Source: Actinomycetes bacterium
Lineage (GTDB): Bacteria; Actinomycetota; Actinomycetes; Propionibacteriales; Propionibacteriaceae
Reading direction: 5' to 3'
NCBI GenBank assembly: GCA_023458095.1
Contig: JAEXAS010000009.1
Coordinates: 248,001 to 312,000, forward strand
DNA: 64,000 bases
The notes under the pieces were generated by a model. It saw nothing but the letters and a program-made list of their open reading frames with translations. It ran no database searches and was not told where the DNA came from. Positions 44,193-52,708 of the stretch are shown one piece after another. Each line of letters begins with the position of its first letter. The first letter of the stretch is position 1. The translations under genes were made by a program, and so were the position numbers.

Positions 44193-44573
44193 CTATCCCG
44201 AGACCAGTTCGCTGTACGCGTCCGCGCTGAGAAGTTGCCCAACCTGTTCGGGATCGGCGACCTCCAATTCGAACAGCCATCCCTCTCCATAGGGATCGGA
44301 ATTGATGGTTTCGGGCGACTCGGTCAAGGCGTCGTTCACCGCGGTGATGACGCCGGCCAGTGGGGTGTAGACGCCGGATACGTCCTTGGTCGACTCGACC
44401 TCGGCACAGGCATCGTCGGCGGCGACCTCCTCGCCCACCTGCGGCAGGGATACGAAAACCACATCGCCGAGTTCCTTGGCGGCGTAGCTGGTGATACCGA
44501 CGCGGATCACATTCCCGGCGCCGCGCCGGACCCACTCATGCTGGCTGGTGTACCCAAGATCATCTGGAAACAA
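44193..44573 (-). CDS. gcvH: glycine cleavage system H protein
   Basis: 126 aa, normal length. TSQHEWVR near the start, GITSYAAKELGDVVFVSLP, lipoyl lysine K63 in CAEVESTKDVSGVY, and C-terminal NSDPYGEGWLFEL. Carries the aminomethyl group from GcvP to the T-protein. Separated from gcvP by three regulatory genes and garA. The pair gcvH-garA is conserved in actinobacteria. Confidence 0.96.
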   Translation of the reverse strand: MFPDDLGYTSQHEWVRRGAGNVIRVGITSYAAKELGDVVFVSLPQVGEEVAADDACAEVESTKDVSGVYTPLAGVITAVNDALTESPETINSDPYGEGWLFELEVADPEQVGQLLSADAYSELVSG

Positions 44574-44675
44574 CGCGATACTCCTTGTCGGCTGGCCGCA
44601 GGGCGAAGCTGAACTTCGTCAGCGACACCCTACCGGGGATTGCTTCGGACGGCGGTGGGCACGCGCCCACGAGCA

Positions 44676-45299
44676 CTATTCGCCGGCGTCAGTACCCTCG
44701 GGCACGGCCACCTCGCGGGGGAACCGTCGAATCACTTCGGCTCCCTGACCCAGATACAGCAACCCGGACCACCAGTACAACGCGGCGCCCCAGATCACGA
44801 AGGCCCAACCGATCACCTTGGCCAACTCCGGCCAGAACCCGGTGCCACCATTTCCCAACAACACCAGTGGGAAGGCGTACAGCAAAGCGAAAGTGGCCGC
44901 CTTGCCCAGGAAGTGCACCGGCAGACTGGAGAATCCCCGCCGCCGCAAGGCGGGCCAGATGGTGGTCGCCATGATCACATCGCGGGCGGCCAGCAGAGCG
45001 ACCAGCCACCACGGAACCATGTCGCGCAGGGCCAGACCGACCAAGGTGGCCAGGATATAGAGCCGATCAGCCAAGGGATCCAGCACCTGGCCGAGCCGCG
45101 AACGCTGATGCCAGCGGCGGGCCAACTGTCCGTCCAGCCAGTCCGTGGCCCCGCCGATCGCGAGCACCGCCACCGCCCACAGGTCCGCTTCCCTGGCCAG
45201 CAACAGCCACAGGAACACCGGGATCCCTGCCAGCCGGATGAAGCTGAGCACATTCGGAACCGTGAACACCCGATCAGTGTCGTAGGGTTCGCCGCTCAT
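44676..45299 (-). CDS. CDP-alcohol phosphatidyltransferase
   Basis: 207 aa from ATG 45299; ATG 45305 (touching the upstream stop as TGATG) is possible but has poorer spacing to the ribosome binding site. It shows the complete D-x2-D-G-x2-A-R-x8-G-x3-D-x3-D motif, starting DWLDGQLARR, and about six transmembrane segments. It links a CDP-activated diacylglycerol to an alcohol (glycerol-phosphate, inositol-phosphate or phosphatidylglycerol). Following thrS-HIT, as for the mycobacterial phosphatidylinositol-phosphate synthase, and preceding gcvH, as for mycobacterial pgsA2. The exact product cannot be decided from the sequence. Confidence 0.88.
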   Translation of the reverse strand: MSGEPYDTDRVFTVPNVLSFIRLAGIPVFLWLLLAREADLWAVAVLAIGGATDWLDGQLARRWHQRSRLGQVLDPLADRLYILATLVGLALRDMVPWWLVALLAARDVIMATTIWPALRRRGFSSLPVHFLGKAATFALLYAFPLVLLGNGGTGFWPELAKVIGWAFVIWGAALYWWSGLLYLGQGAEVIRRFPREVAVPEGTDAGE

Positions 45300-45304
45300 G
45301 AGCA

Positions 45305-45880
45305 TCAGCCTAGCGAGCCTTCGAAACGGGCCCGCCAGGCCGTACTGAGCAGTTCTCGGGTCTCCCCCAGCAACTGTGGAACGGCGCGAGTCTGCCCGAT
45401 CACGGGAAGGAAGTTGGAATCCCCGCTCCATCGCGGCACGACATGCTGGTGCAGGTGCGCAGCAATTCCGGCCCCGGCAACCGGGCCTTGGTTGATCCCC
45501 AGATTGAAGCCATCGGGACCAGACACCTCTCGGATGACCTCCATGGCGGTAGCGGTGCACTCACCGATCTCCTGGCGTTCAGCCGGGGTCGCATCGGTCC
45601 AATCAGCGACATGGCGATAGGGGCAGATCAGGACGTGACCGGGCGAGTAGGGAAAAAGGTTCAACACCGCGTAGACCTGCTCGCCGCGGTGAACGATGAG
45701 ACCTTCGGCGTCCGCCAGGCCGGGTGCTCGGCAAAACGGACAGGCCTGCTCACTGCTATCGGCCGGCTTGGCTTCGCCGGAGATGTAGGCCATGCGATGC
45801 GGGGTCCACAACCGTTGAAACCCATCCGGGACGCCGACGAAGTGGTCGGCGTCCTCAGCGGGTGGGGTTGACGTCGTCAT
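45305..45880 (-). CDS. HIT-family hydrolase
   Basis: 191 aa from ATG 45880, 1 nt after the thrS stop. An N-terminal zinc site is suggested by CPFCR, then the HIT core with GEQVYAVLNLFPYSPGHVLICPYRHV and the active-site triad AAHLHQHVVPRW. Actinobacterial members next to thrS act on dinucleoside polyphosphates such as Ap4A; diadenosine polyphosphates are by-products of aminoacyl-tRNA synthetases, which explains the pairing. Second gene of the thrS operon. Confidence 0.93.
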   Translation of the reverse strand: MTTSTPPAEDADHFVGVPDGFQRLWTPHRMAYISGEAKPADSSEQACPFCRAPGLADAEGLIVHRGEQVYAVLNLFPYSPGHVLICPYRHVADWTDATPAERQEIGECTATAMEVIREVSGPDGFNLGINQGPVAGAGIAAHLHQHVVPRWSGDSNFLPVIGQTRAVPQLLGETRELLSTAWRARFEGSLG

Positions 45881-45881
45881 G

Positions 45882-47885
45882 TCACTGACGAGGCGGTCGC
45901 GTGGCGGCCACCAACTCCTCGATTGCCTCATCGATGGATACGCCGTTGTTCTGGGTGCCGTCGCGGTACCGGAAGCTCACCGCACCGGCTGCCACGTCGG
46001 TCTCACCGGCGATCAGCATGAACGGCACCTTCTGGGTCTGCGCATTACGGATCTTCTTGCCGAACCGGTCATCGCTGCGGTCGACTTCTACCCGAATGCC
46101 CTTCTGACGCAGACGTTCGGCGATCTCACTGAGATAGCCGTCGAACTCTTCGGCGACCGGAATGCAGATCACCTGCACCGGCGCCAGCCAAGCCGGGAAG
46201 GCGCCCGCGTAGTGCTCCAACAGCACCCCGAAGAATCGCTCGATCGACCCGAAGAGCGCCCGGTGGATCATCACCGGCCGCTGTCGACTCCCATCGCCGG
46301 CGGTGTACTCCAGTTCGAACAGCTCCGGCTCGAAGAAGTCCAGCTGGATCGTCGACAACTGCCAGGTGCGTCCGATGGCGTCCTTGGCCTGCACCGAGAT
46401 CTTGGGGCCATAGAAGGCCGCACCGCCAGGATCAGGCACCAGTTCCAAGCCGGACTCACCCGCGACCTCGGCCAGGACCTGCGTGGCCTCCTCCCAGGTC
46501 TGCTCGTCACCGACCGACTTGTCGGGGTTACGCGTGGAAAGCTCCAGATAGAAATCATCCAGACCGTAGTCGCGCAACAGATCGAGAACGAAGGTAAGCA
46601 GGCTGGCCAGCTCGTCGCGCATCTGCTCGCGAGTGCAGTAGATGTGGGCGTCATCTTGGGTGAAGCCTCGAGCGCGGGTAAGCCCGTGCACGACGCCAGA
46701 CTTCTCGTAGCGGTAGACATGGCCGAACTCGAACAGTCGCAGCGGGAGATCCCGGTAGGAGCGTCCGCGCGAGGAATAGACCAGATTGTGCATCGGGCAG
46801 TTCATCGGCTTCAGGTAGTAGTCCACCCCTTGGCGAGTGATCTGCCCCTGCTCGTTGCGCTCCTCGTCCACCCGCATGGGGGGGTACATCCCGTCGGCGT
46901 ACCAATCCAGGTGCTTCGAGGTCTCGAAGAGGTTCTTCTTGGTGATGTGCGGCGTATTCACGAAGGAATAGCCGGCCTCCACATGTCGACGCCGCGAGTA
47001 GTCCTCCATCTGCATGCGGATCATGGCGCCCTTGGGATGGAACACCGGCAGGCCGGAGCCGATCTCGTCGGGGAAGCTGAACAGGTCCAACTCATTGCCC
47101 AGCTTGCGGTGATCGCGACGTGCCGCCTCAGCCATCCGGTGCTGATAGGCGACCAGGTCCTCCTTGGTGGGCCACGCGGTGCCGTAGAGCCGCTGCAACT
47201 GCGCGTTGGCCTGATCGCCGCGCCAGTAGGCGGCCGAACTGCGAGTGATCGCGTGAGCCTTCAAGTAGCTGGTGTCAGGCACATGAGGGCCGCGACACAG
47301 GTCCTTCCAGGCCACCGACCCGTCCCGGGCGACGTTGTCGTAGATGGTCAACTCCCCTGCACCCACCTCGACCGAGGCACCTTCAGCGGCGTCGGAGTTG
47401 CCCTTCAAACCGATCAACTCGAGTTTGTAGGGTTCGTGGGCGAGTTCGAGGCGGGCCTGCTCATCACTGACGGCACGGCGCACGAACTTCTGACCGGACT
47501 TGATGATCCGAGTCATGGCCTTCTCGATGGTCCTGTAATCCTCCGGGGTGAAGGGCGTGGGCACATCGAAGTCGTAGTAGAACCCATCGGTGATCGGCGG
47601 GCCGATGCCGAGCTTCGCCTCGGTGAACAGCGACTGCACGGCCTGAGCGGCGACGTGAGCACAGGAGTGCCGAATGATGTTCAACCCCTCTGGGCTGTCC
47701 ACCAGAACCGGCTCGACCACGTCCTCGGACTGAAGCTCGGTCGCCAGATCCACCAGTTGCCCGTTCACGCGGGCAGCCACCACAGTCTTGTCGGTGCCAA
47801 ACAGTTCGGCGGCGGTCGTGCCGGGCGCCACCGTCCGCGGGGACGTTGTTGAGCGCTGATCTTGCACGGTGATGTTTACCGACAC
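45882..47885 (-). CDS. thrS: threonyl-tRNA synthetase
   Basis: 667 aa with the full architecture: N-terminal TGS domain (1-60), editing domain with HSCAHVAAQAVQ (His-rich, SAD), class II catalytic core with GSGLPVFHPKGAMIR, the zinc-binding MNCPMHN, YRYEKSGVVHGLTRARGFTQDDAHIYC and a C-terminal anticodon-binding domain (VICIPVAEEFDGYL...). Charges tRNA-Thr. Start ATG 47885 in AAGGGAACCAC context. Leads the thrS-HIT-phosphatidyltransferase operon. No T-box leader is obvious in the 169-bp upstream gap, which holds nothing else I can name. Confidence 0.97.
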   Translation of the reverse strand: MSVNITVQDQRSTTSPRTVAPGTTAAELFGTDKTVVAARVNGQLVDLATELQSEDVVEPVLVDSPEGLNIIRHSCAHVAAQAVQSLFTEAKLGIGPPITDGFYYDFDVPTPFTPEDYRTIEKAMTRIIKSGQKFVRRAVSDEQARLELAHEPYKLELIGLKGNSDAAEGASVEVGAGELTIYDNVARDGSVAWKDLCRGPHVPDTSYLKAHAITRSSAAYWRGDQANAQLQRLYGTAWPTKEDLVAYQHRMAEAARRDHRKLGNELDLFSFPDEIGSGLPVFHPKGAMIRMQMEDYSRRRHVEAGYSFVNTPHITKKNLFETSKHLDWYADGMYPPMRVDEERNEQGQITRQGVDYYLKPMNCPMHNLVYSSRGRSYRDLPLRLFEFGHVYRYEKSGVVHGLTRARGFTQDDAHIYCTREQMRDELASLLTFVLDLLRDYGLDDFYLELSTRNPDKSVGDEQTWEEATQVLAEVAGESGLELVPDPGGAAFYGPKISVQAKDAIGRTWQLSTIQLDFFEPELFELEYTAGDGSRQRPVMIHRALFGSIERFFGVLLEHYAGAFPAWLAPVQVICIPVAEEFDGYLSEIAERLRQKGIRVEVDRSDDRFGKKIRNAQTQKVPFMLIAGETDVAAGAVSFRYRDGTQNNGVSIDEAIEELVAATRPPRQ

Positions 47886-48054
47886 GAAAGTGGTTCCCTT
47901 CTCTGCGGCCTCCTAGTTTGCCGCACTCAAGCGACCACTGCGGCCATCCCGGCGCCACATGGGCAGGAAATGGGGCTCCGCAATGGCCGAACCGATCACC
48001 GCGCCGGTGTCGCCGACCCGCAGTGACCGAGCCGCAGGGATCCAGGCGTGAGGA

Positions 48055-48753
48055 TCAGACTGCGTCCACCAAGCCCCGCTCGCGGGCCAGGCTCACCGCG
48101 ACCAGACGGTCGTGGACGCCCATCTTCTCGTAGATGTTTCCCAGGTGCTTGTGCACCGTGCGCGGCGACAACTCCAAACGTGCCGCCATCGAGGTGGCCA
48201 GGAGTCCGTGCGACAGCAGCTGAAGCACTTCCAGTTCCCGCTCAGTCAGCCCAAACTCACGCGCTGACTCCCGGCGCAGCTGTACCCGCAGAAAGCGCTC
48301 GCTGCTAGCTACCACTTGGGCAAGCATCAGGCGCAGCGCCGGCAGCAGTTCCTCGGCGAAACTGAGATCCTCTTCGTCGAAGCCACGCCGACGGGTGACC
48401 GCCACAATCCGTCGCGTTCCGCTGGCCGGGGTGCCGGGCAACTGCTCGGGCGCCAACACCAGGAACTGGCCAACACCGGGGGCCTGCCGTACCTGGGCTT
48501 GCCCGGACGCAGCAGGGAGGCCTTCGCGATGCAACTCGGCCAGGATCAGGCTGGCTGCCTCATCGTCGGGAAAACTCCCTATCACGAGCGGATCCAGGCC
48601 CTCCCTGACCGCGATCCAGGCGGCGGCCTCGCCCTGGGTCACCCGCGCCAGCGACCGACAGATGAGGGCGCCGGCAGTGTCGTCGGCACGCAAAGACTCG
48701 GCCACGGCAGCGATCAACTCCACGACCTCGTTTGCGCGTTCACCTCGGTTCAC
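48055..48753 (-). CDS. LuxR-type transcriptional regulator
   Basis: 232 aa from GTG 48753, preceded by AGGAGG. The N-terminal 150 residues resemble a GAF-like sensor domain (LICRSLARVTQGEAAAWIAVREGLDP...RRIVAVTRRRGFDEEDLSFAEELLPALR). The C-terminal LTERELEVLQLLSHGLLATSMAARLELSPRTVHKHLGNIYEKMG (about 168-210) is a LuxR HTH. No receiver domain, so not a classic response regulator; possibly senses a small molecule or redox state. Targets unknown. Possibly transcribed into thrS. Confidence 0.88.
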   Translation of the reverse strand: MNRGERANEVVELIAAVAESLRADDTAGALICRSLARVTQGEAAAWIAVREGLDPLVIGSFPDDEAASLILAELHREGLPAASGQAQVRQAPGVGQFLVLAPEQLPGTPASGTRRIVAVTRRRGFDEEDLSFAEELLPALRLMLAQVVASSERFLRVQLRRESAREFGLTERELEVLQLLSHGLLATSMAARLELSPRTVHKHLGNIYEKMGVHDRLVAVSLARERGLVDAV

Positions 48754-48951
48754 GATCCTCCTGGGGCTCCTGCCATCTAGAGTGACATGAGATCAACTCG
48801 GCGCCGAGGGCATGGCCCGATACGAGTGGCAAAGCTACTGAGAACCCCTCAGGCCCGCCTTTACCCGGCTCACGCAGGGCCGGTTTTGCGGCGGGTCCCG
48901 AGACTGGGTTAAGGTTGCACTCGCATTTCGGGCCGAGGTCAGAAACGCAAC

Positions 48952-49024
48952 GCGGACGTGGCTCAGTTGGTAGAGCATCACCTTGCCAAGGTGAGGGTCG
49001 CGGGTTCGAATCCCGTCGTCCGCT
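48952..49024 (+). tRNA. tRNA-Gly(GCC)
   Basis: 73 nt. Acceptor GCGGACG (48952-48958) pairs with CGTCCGC (49017-49023), discriminator T. D loop GCTCAGTTGGTAGAGC, anticodon loop TTGCCAA with GCC at 48985-48987, T arm GCGGG-TTCGAAT-CCCGT. No CCA encoded. First of a four-tRNA cluster. Confidence 0.96.
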
Positions 49025-49067
49025 CGGAGAAGGTCTCACACACTCGACGACGAGACCGGCTCTCGCC

Positions 49068-49138
49068 GGTGGAGTGGCCGAGAGGCGAGGCAACGGACTG
49101 CAAATCCGTCTACACGGGTTCAAATCCCGTCTCCACCT
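49068..49138 (+). tRNA. tRNA-Cys(GCA)
   Basis: 71 nt. Acceptor GGTGGAG pairs with CTCCACC, discriminator T73, the identity base of tRNA-Cys. Anticodon stem GGA/TCC around CTGCAAA with GCA. T arm ACGGG-TTCAAAT-CCCGT. Confidence 0.95.
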
Positions 49139-49139
49139 C

Positions 49140-49211
49140 GGGCGGCTGGCGCAGCGGTAGCGCGCTTCCCTGACACGGAAGAGGTCACTGGTTCGATCCC
49201 AGTGTCGCCCA
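49140..49211 (+). tRNA. tRNA-Val(GAC)
   Basis: 72 nt, starting only 1 nt after tRNA-Cys. Acceptor GGGCGGC pairs with GTCGCCC, discriminator A. Anticodon loop CTGACAC with GAC at 49172-49174. T arm ACTGG-TTCGATC-CCAGT. Confidence 0.95.
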
Positions 49212-49287
49212 CGATCGTCGGACGCGTTCGCGCGGCCGACGGCTTGTACAAGGCATTGCCGTGCACAGGCTAGGGTTGGTCCCCACG

Positions 49288-49359
49288 GGGCGATTGGCGC
49301 AGTGGTAGCGCGCTTCGTTCACACCGAAGAGGTCACTGGTTCGAACCCAGTATCGCCCA
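49288..49359 (+). tRNA. tRNA-Val(CAC)
   Basis: 72 nt. Acceptor GGGCGAT pairs with ATCGCCC, discriminator A followed by CCA in the genome (49360-49362). Anticodon loop TTCACAC with CAC. Nearly identical D and T arms to tRNA-Val(GAC), so the pair arose by duplication. Confidence 0.95.
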
Positions 49360-49362
49360 CCA

Positions 49363-49754
49363 TCACGACCGCAAGTCGGCTGGCTACTCCGCCGTCTCCG
49401 ACCCCCGATCCTGACTCTCCCGCACCGTTGGGATGCCAGCATCCACATTGATCTGGGACCAGACTCTGGGCTCGTGCATCCCGTCGCACCGCCTGCCAGG
49501 CCGTGTCCTCTTGTCGGTGTCAAACGACTCTTGCGATACTTCTTGCTGTGTTCAGGCGACGTGATGGTGGTAATCCTGCCCGTCCCACTGGTTAAGAACT
49601 TCGATCTCACTATGCGAGCCAGTTCGGCGCATTGAGCGCCATCCCGCCCGGTTGGTAACACGGGTGAAACGTATTACGTCCGACATGTGGGCAGACGTCT
49701 CGCTATCTGACCATCCAAATTGCGTCACCCTCCCCCGTTCATGAGAATTGTATT
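49363..49754. other. intergenic region after the tRNA cluster
   Basis: About 390 bp with no supportable gene. Long minus-strand reading frames here start inside or run antisense to the tRNA genes. No integrase remnant or direct repeat of a tRNA 3' end was seen. The right end (49738-49755) is AT-rich and may contain the promoter for the gene at 49806. Confidence 0.5.
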
Positions 49755-49771
49755 AACAAGGCTTACTTGTT
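49755..49771. promoter_or_regulatory. inverted repeat upstream of the CbiX-like gene
   Basis: AACAAG-GCTTA-CTTGTT: perfect 6-bp arms, 5-bp spacer, 34 bp before the start codon and just after the AT-rich TTGTATTAA. Position of an operator overlapping the transcription start. Confidence 0.5.
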
Positions 49772-49805
49772 GAGCCCGCCCCCCTGAATGGAGGAAGGCA
49801 GCACG

Positions 49806-50612
49806 ATGACTGCTCCAGCCCTCGTCATGGTCGCCAATGGGAGTACCGATCCTTCGGTGGAGCAGGTCGCCCACCAACTCCGTGACGGACTCCAAGCGCT
49901 GCGCCCGGATATCCAAGCGCATTGCGCCTTCCTGGATCACAATCCGCCCGGCCTCACCCAGGTCTTCGACCGAGTGGCCGCCAGTGGAACCACCGAAGTT
50001 GCCTTGGTGCCAATGCAGATAACCCATGCCACGCAGGGCTCCGCGGAACTGGAAGAGATCTGCAAACGCGCCCAGGTTCACTTCCCCCGCCTCAGGTTCT
50101 CCTTCGCTCGTCCGCTCGGCCCGGAGTTGAACCTGCTCACCATCCTCGACCAACGCCTGCGCAGCGCGCTCAGCCAAGCCCGTTGTCTTGAACTGGATGG
50201 ACTGGTGCTGTCGGCCCCCTGCGCTGGAGACGTGCGCGGAAGCGCATTGCTGGCCCGCAGGGCCCGCCAGTGGTCGACCCACCATCACTTGCCCTGCCTT
50301 ACCGCCGTCGCCGATGATTCGGGACCCTCAGTGGCGCAGGCCATCATGGGTCTGCGCACCCAAGGTCGCCGCCACATCGCCGTGGGCTCATTCTTTCTGG
50401 CTGCGGACGAAGACTTCCAGTCTCAGTCAGATCTCGCCTACCGATTCGGGGCCGTCGCGGTCAGTGAGCCGATCGGGGCAGCCCGTGAGGTCGTCGACCT
50501 CGTGCTGGCTCGGTACGCCTTCGCCGCCATGGATCTCCTCGACTTCGAGATGGTCGAGGAAATGCCCGAAGAAGAGGAGCCAGCGCCGCAACTGCGGGTT
50601 GTCAGTGCCTGA
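49806..50612 (+). CDS. CbiX/sirohydrochlorin chelatase-like protein with altered active site
   Basis: 268 aa from ATG 49806, with GGAGGAAGG ten bases upstream. Two CbiX half-domains in tandem: ALVMVANGSTDPSVEQVAHQLRDGL...VPMQITHATQGSAELEEI and LVLSAPCAGDVRGSALLARRARQW...HIAVGSFFLAADEDF. In true chelatases the first half reads (G)HGSR with a catalytic His; here it is Asn11 (ANGS), and the second half has PCAG. The later His (THATQ) remains. So the enzyme may have lost ferro- or cobalto-chelatase activity, or uses a different residue. Acidic tail with a Glu-rich run. Likely tetrapyrrole or metal related by family. Confidence 0.8.
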   Translation: MTAPALVMVANGSTDPSVEQVAHQLRDGLQALRPDIQAHCAFLDHNPPGLTQVFDRVAASGTTEVALVPMQITHATQGSAELEEICKRAQVHFPRLRFSFARPLGPELNLLTILDQRLRSALSQARCLELDGLVLSAPCAGDVRGSALLARRARQWSTHHHLPCLTAVADDSGPSVAQAIMGLRTQGRRHIAVGSFFLAADEDFQSQSDLAYRFGAVAVSEPIGAAREVVDLVLARYAFAAMDLLDFEMVEEMPEEEEPAPQLRVVSA

Positions 50613-50630
50613 GGCTCCAATTCAGACCCC

Positions 50631-51509
50631 TCAGGAAGCGGCAACCCGCTCGCGTTCGACCTCAACCTCGTAGTCGGCGCCAGGCCAGCTGAGATTCATG
50701 CTGGCCAGTTTTTCGCGCAGAAGTTCAGCCACCGCCCAGTTTCGGTACCACTTGCGGTCTGCGGGGATCACATGCCAAGGGGCAGCCTCCGTGTTGCAGC
50801 GCTCCAACGCTGCGGCGTAGGCCTCCTGATAGGCCGGCCATTTCGACCGGGCTTCGACATCTGACGGGTTGTACTTCCAGTACTTCGACGGGTCATCCAG
50901 CCGCGCCAGCAGCCGCTTCTTCTGTTCGTCGAAAGAGACATTCAACATGCACTTGATCACCGCGGTGCCACTGTCGACCATGCGCTGCTCGAAGCGATTG
51001 ATCTCCTCGTAGCGCTTCTCCCAGACCTCCGCCGGCACCAACTGCTCGACCCGCACCACCAGCACGTCCTCGTAATGCGATCGATCGAAGACTCCGACCA
51101 TGCCGGGCTTGGGCAATGCCCGCCGGATCCGCCACAGATAGTGATGACGGCGCTCTTCGGCGGTTGGCGCCTTGAACGAAGCCAGCGCCACGCCCTGCGG
51201 GTCAACCAGGCCCATGGCGTGGCGAACCACTCCCCCCTTGCCGGAGGTGTCCATGCCCTGCAAGACCACCAGGACGCTCGGGGCTGTCGTGGGATCGGTG
51301 CGTCCGGCGGCGAAGAGTCGCTCCTGCAGATCAGACAGTTCGAGGCCCAACGCTTCGGTCCGTTGCGGTGCATCGGCCTTGCCGTTTCCCGGATAGCCCG
51401 GCGTCGCGGCGGGATCCAGATCGGCCAGAGAGACCGGCCCCTGAGGAAGACGTAACAGCGCCGACAGCGTCGGGGTGGACTGCCTTTCCTTCTTCTTCTT
51501 TGCGCTCAT
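50631..51509 (-). CDS. ppk2: polyphosphate kinase 2 family protein
   Basis: 292 aa from ATG 51509, Lys-rich N-terminus. Walker A GMDTSGKGG (85-93), Walker B VGVFDRSHYEDVLVVRV, the lid RYEEINRFEQRMVDSGTAVIKCML and a C-terminal RKWYRNWAVAELL are the PPK2 signatures. Transfers phosphate between polyphosphate and nucleotides; which nucleotide (ADP, AMP or GDP) cannot be decided by eye. Fits a bacterium that also uses pyrophosphate in glycolysis. Confidence 0.94.
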   Translation of the reverse strand: MSAKKKKERQSTPTLSALLRLPQGPVSLADLDPAATPGYPGNGKADAPQRTEALGLELSDLQERLFAAGRTDPTTAPSVLVVLQGMDTSGKGGVVRHAMGLVDPQGVALASFKAPTAEERRHHYLWRIRRALPKPGMVGVFDRSHYEDVLVVRVEQLVPAEVWEKRYEEINRFEQRMVDSGTAVIKCMLNVSFDEQKKRLLARLDDPSKYWKYNPSDVEARSKWPAYQEAYAAALERCNTEAAPWHVIPADRKWYRNWAVAELLREKLASMNLSWPGADYEVEVERERVAAS

Positions 51510-51647
51510 GACGACAAGTGTGTCCCTGACTGACGCTGTTCGCCGGAAGAACCGCCCCACGGCCGGGGTATTGCTACCGCCTGGGCCCCGATCCCTGCCA
51601 GCACCTCTCTAAGCTGGATTTCCACCCCGTTCAAGGAGGTACCGGTC

Positions 51648-52058
51648 GTGGAACCCACCATCATCAAGACGCCCGAACAGTGGCGCGCTGAGCTCAACGC
51701 TATGGAATACCGCGTGCTGCGCGAGGCGGGAACCGAGGCGCCCTTCACGGGCAAGTACACCGACCATCACGGCGTGGGAACCTATCGATGCCGCGCCTGT
51801 GGTGCCGAGTTGTTCCGCAGCGAGCACAAGTTCGACTCCCACTGCGGATGGCCCTCGTTCTACACCGCCGCTGCAGGTGATCGGGTGCGGCTGCTGCCCG
51901 ACACCAGCCTGCCCGGCCCTGCTCGCACCGAGGTTCGCTGTGCCACCTGCGACTCCCATCTGGGCCATGTGTTCACCGGCGAGGGCTATGGCACCCCCAC
52001 CGACCAGCGTTGGTGCATCAACTCGGTCAGCCTGGTTTTCGAGCCGGACCCCGAATAG
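51648..52058 (+). CDS. msrB: peptide-methionine (R)-S-oxide reductase
   Basis: 136 aa from GTG 51648, with AAGGAGG. Zinc sites CRACG and CATC, GWPSFY (substrate loop), GHVFTGEGYGTP and the catalytic Cys in RWCINSVSL. Single-domain MsrB repairing R-Met sulfoxide in proteins. Start and length are standard. Followed by DUF3000 and RNase D on the same strand. Confidence 0.96.
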   Translation: MEPTIIKTPEQWRAELNAMEYRVLREAGTEAPFTGKYTDHHGVGTYRCRACGAELFRSEHKFDSHCGWPSFYTAAAGDRVRLLPDTSLPGPARTEVRCATCDSHLGHVFTGEGYGTPTDQRWCINSVSLVFEPDPE

Positions 52059-52111
52059 CGGTTTCGGCGCGGCAGCGCAACCCGGGCGCCGACGGCGGTT
52101 ACTCTCCTTTG

Positions 52112-52708
52112 GTGGACGCTAGTCGGGTACCGGGGACACCGCAGCTGTTCGCCGAGGTCGTGCAGATCATGCTCAGCAGATCCTGGCGAACTGAGTTCAG
52201 CGTTGAGGAGATCCCCGCGCCGCAGAAGATCGCTCCCTACGCGGCGGCGATCAGCGCAGAGGTGGCCATCGGAGATGACGACATCGGCAGCGGTCGCTTG
52301 GTACTCCTTCACGATCCTGCGGGCAGCGCCTCCTGGGACGGCGACTTCCGCTGTGTGAGCTTCGTGCGTGCCGACATCGATCCCGAGATGGTCACCGATC
52401 CCCTCTTGACCGAAGTCGGCTGGTCCTGGTTGGTGGAAGCCCTTGATCGTCAACAGGCCCACTATCACGCTCCCAGCGGCACCGTTACCGCGGTTTCGAG
52501 TCGCTCCTTTGGTGGCATCGCCGAAGAGGGTGCCCGCGCCGAGGTCGAACTGCGCGCGTCCTGGACCCCCGAGATCCACAGCCCCAGCGACGCTGACGCA
52601 CATCTTGCGGCCTGGGCCGAACTCCTGGGACTCACCGCCGGCTTGCCGCCACTGCCTGACGGGGTCGTTCCCATCACACCTCGACGAACCGGAGGATGGT
52701 CGGTGTGA
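52112..52708 (+). CDS. DUF3000 family protein
   Basis: 198 aa from GTG 52112. Typical actinobacterial DUF3000: PQLFAEVVQIMLSRSWRTEFSVEEIPAPQKIAPYAAAISAEV, then GRLVLLHDPAGSASWDGDFRCVSFVRADIDPEM and VGWSWLVEALD. The gene usually lies just before RNase D and dxs, as here. Function unknown. It ends with a 4-nt GTGA overlap with the RNase D gene. Confidence 0.9.
   Translation: MDASRVPGTPQLFAEVVQIMLSRSWRTEFSVEEIPAPQKIAPYAAAISAEVAIGDDDIGSGRLVLLHDPAGSASWDGDFRCVSFVRADIDPEMVTDPLLTEVGWSWLVEALDRQQAHYHAPSGTVTAVSSRSFGGIAEEGARAEVELRASWTPEIHSPSDADAHLAAWAELLGLTAGLPPLPDGVVPITPRRTGGWSV

Noticed and set aside
44574..44675. Glycine riboswitch before gcvH
   Set aside because: The 102-bp gap lacks the tandem aptamer pattern and is too short for it.
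45879..47852. 657-codon plus-strand frame antisense to thrS
   Set aside because: High-GC shadow frame of thrS; no protein-family pattern.
47886..48054. Possible short reading frame or leader between thrS and the LuxR-type gene
   Set aside because: An open frame ending in RSGRLSAAN before thrS exists but has no acceptable start; no T-box features seen.
49185..49661. 158-codon minus-strand frame containing GRYWVRTSDLFGVNEARYHC
   Set aside because: It is the antisense translation of the tRNA-Val genes, a well-known false protein; no independent coding evidence.
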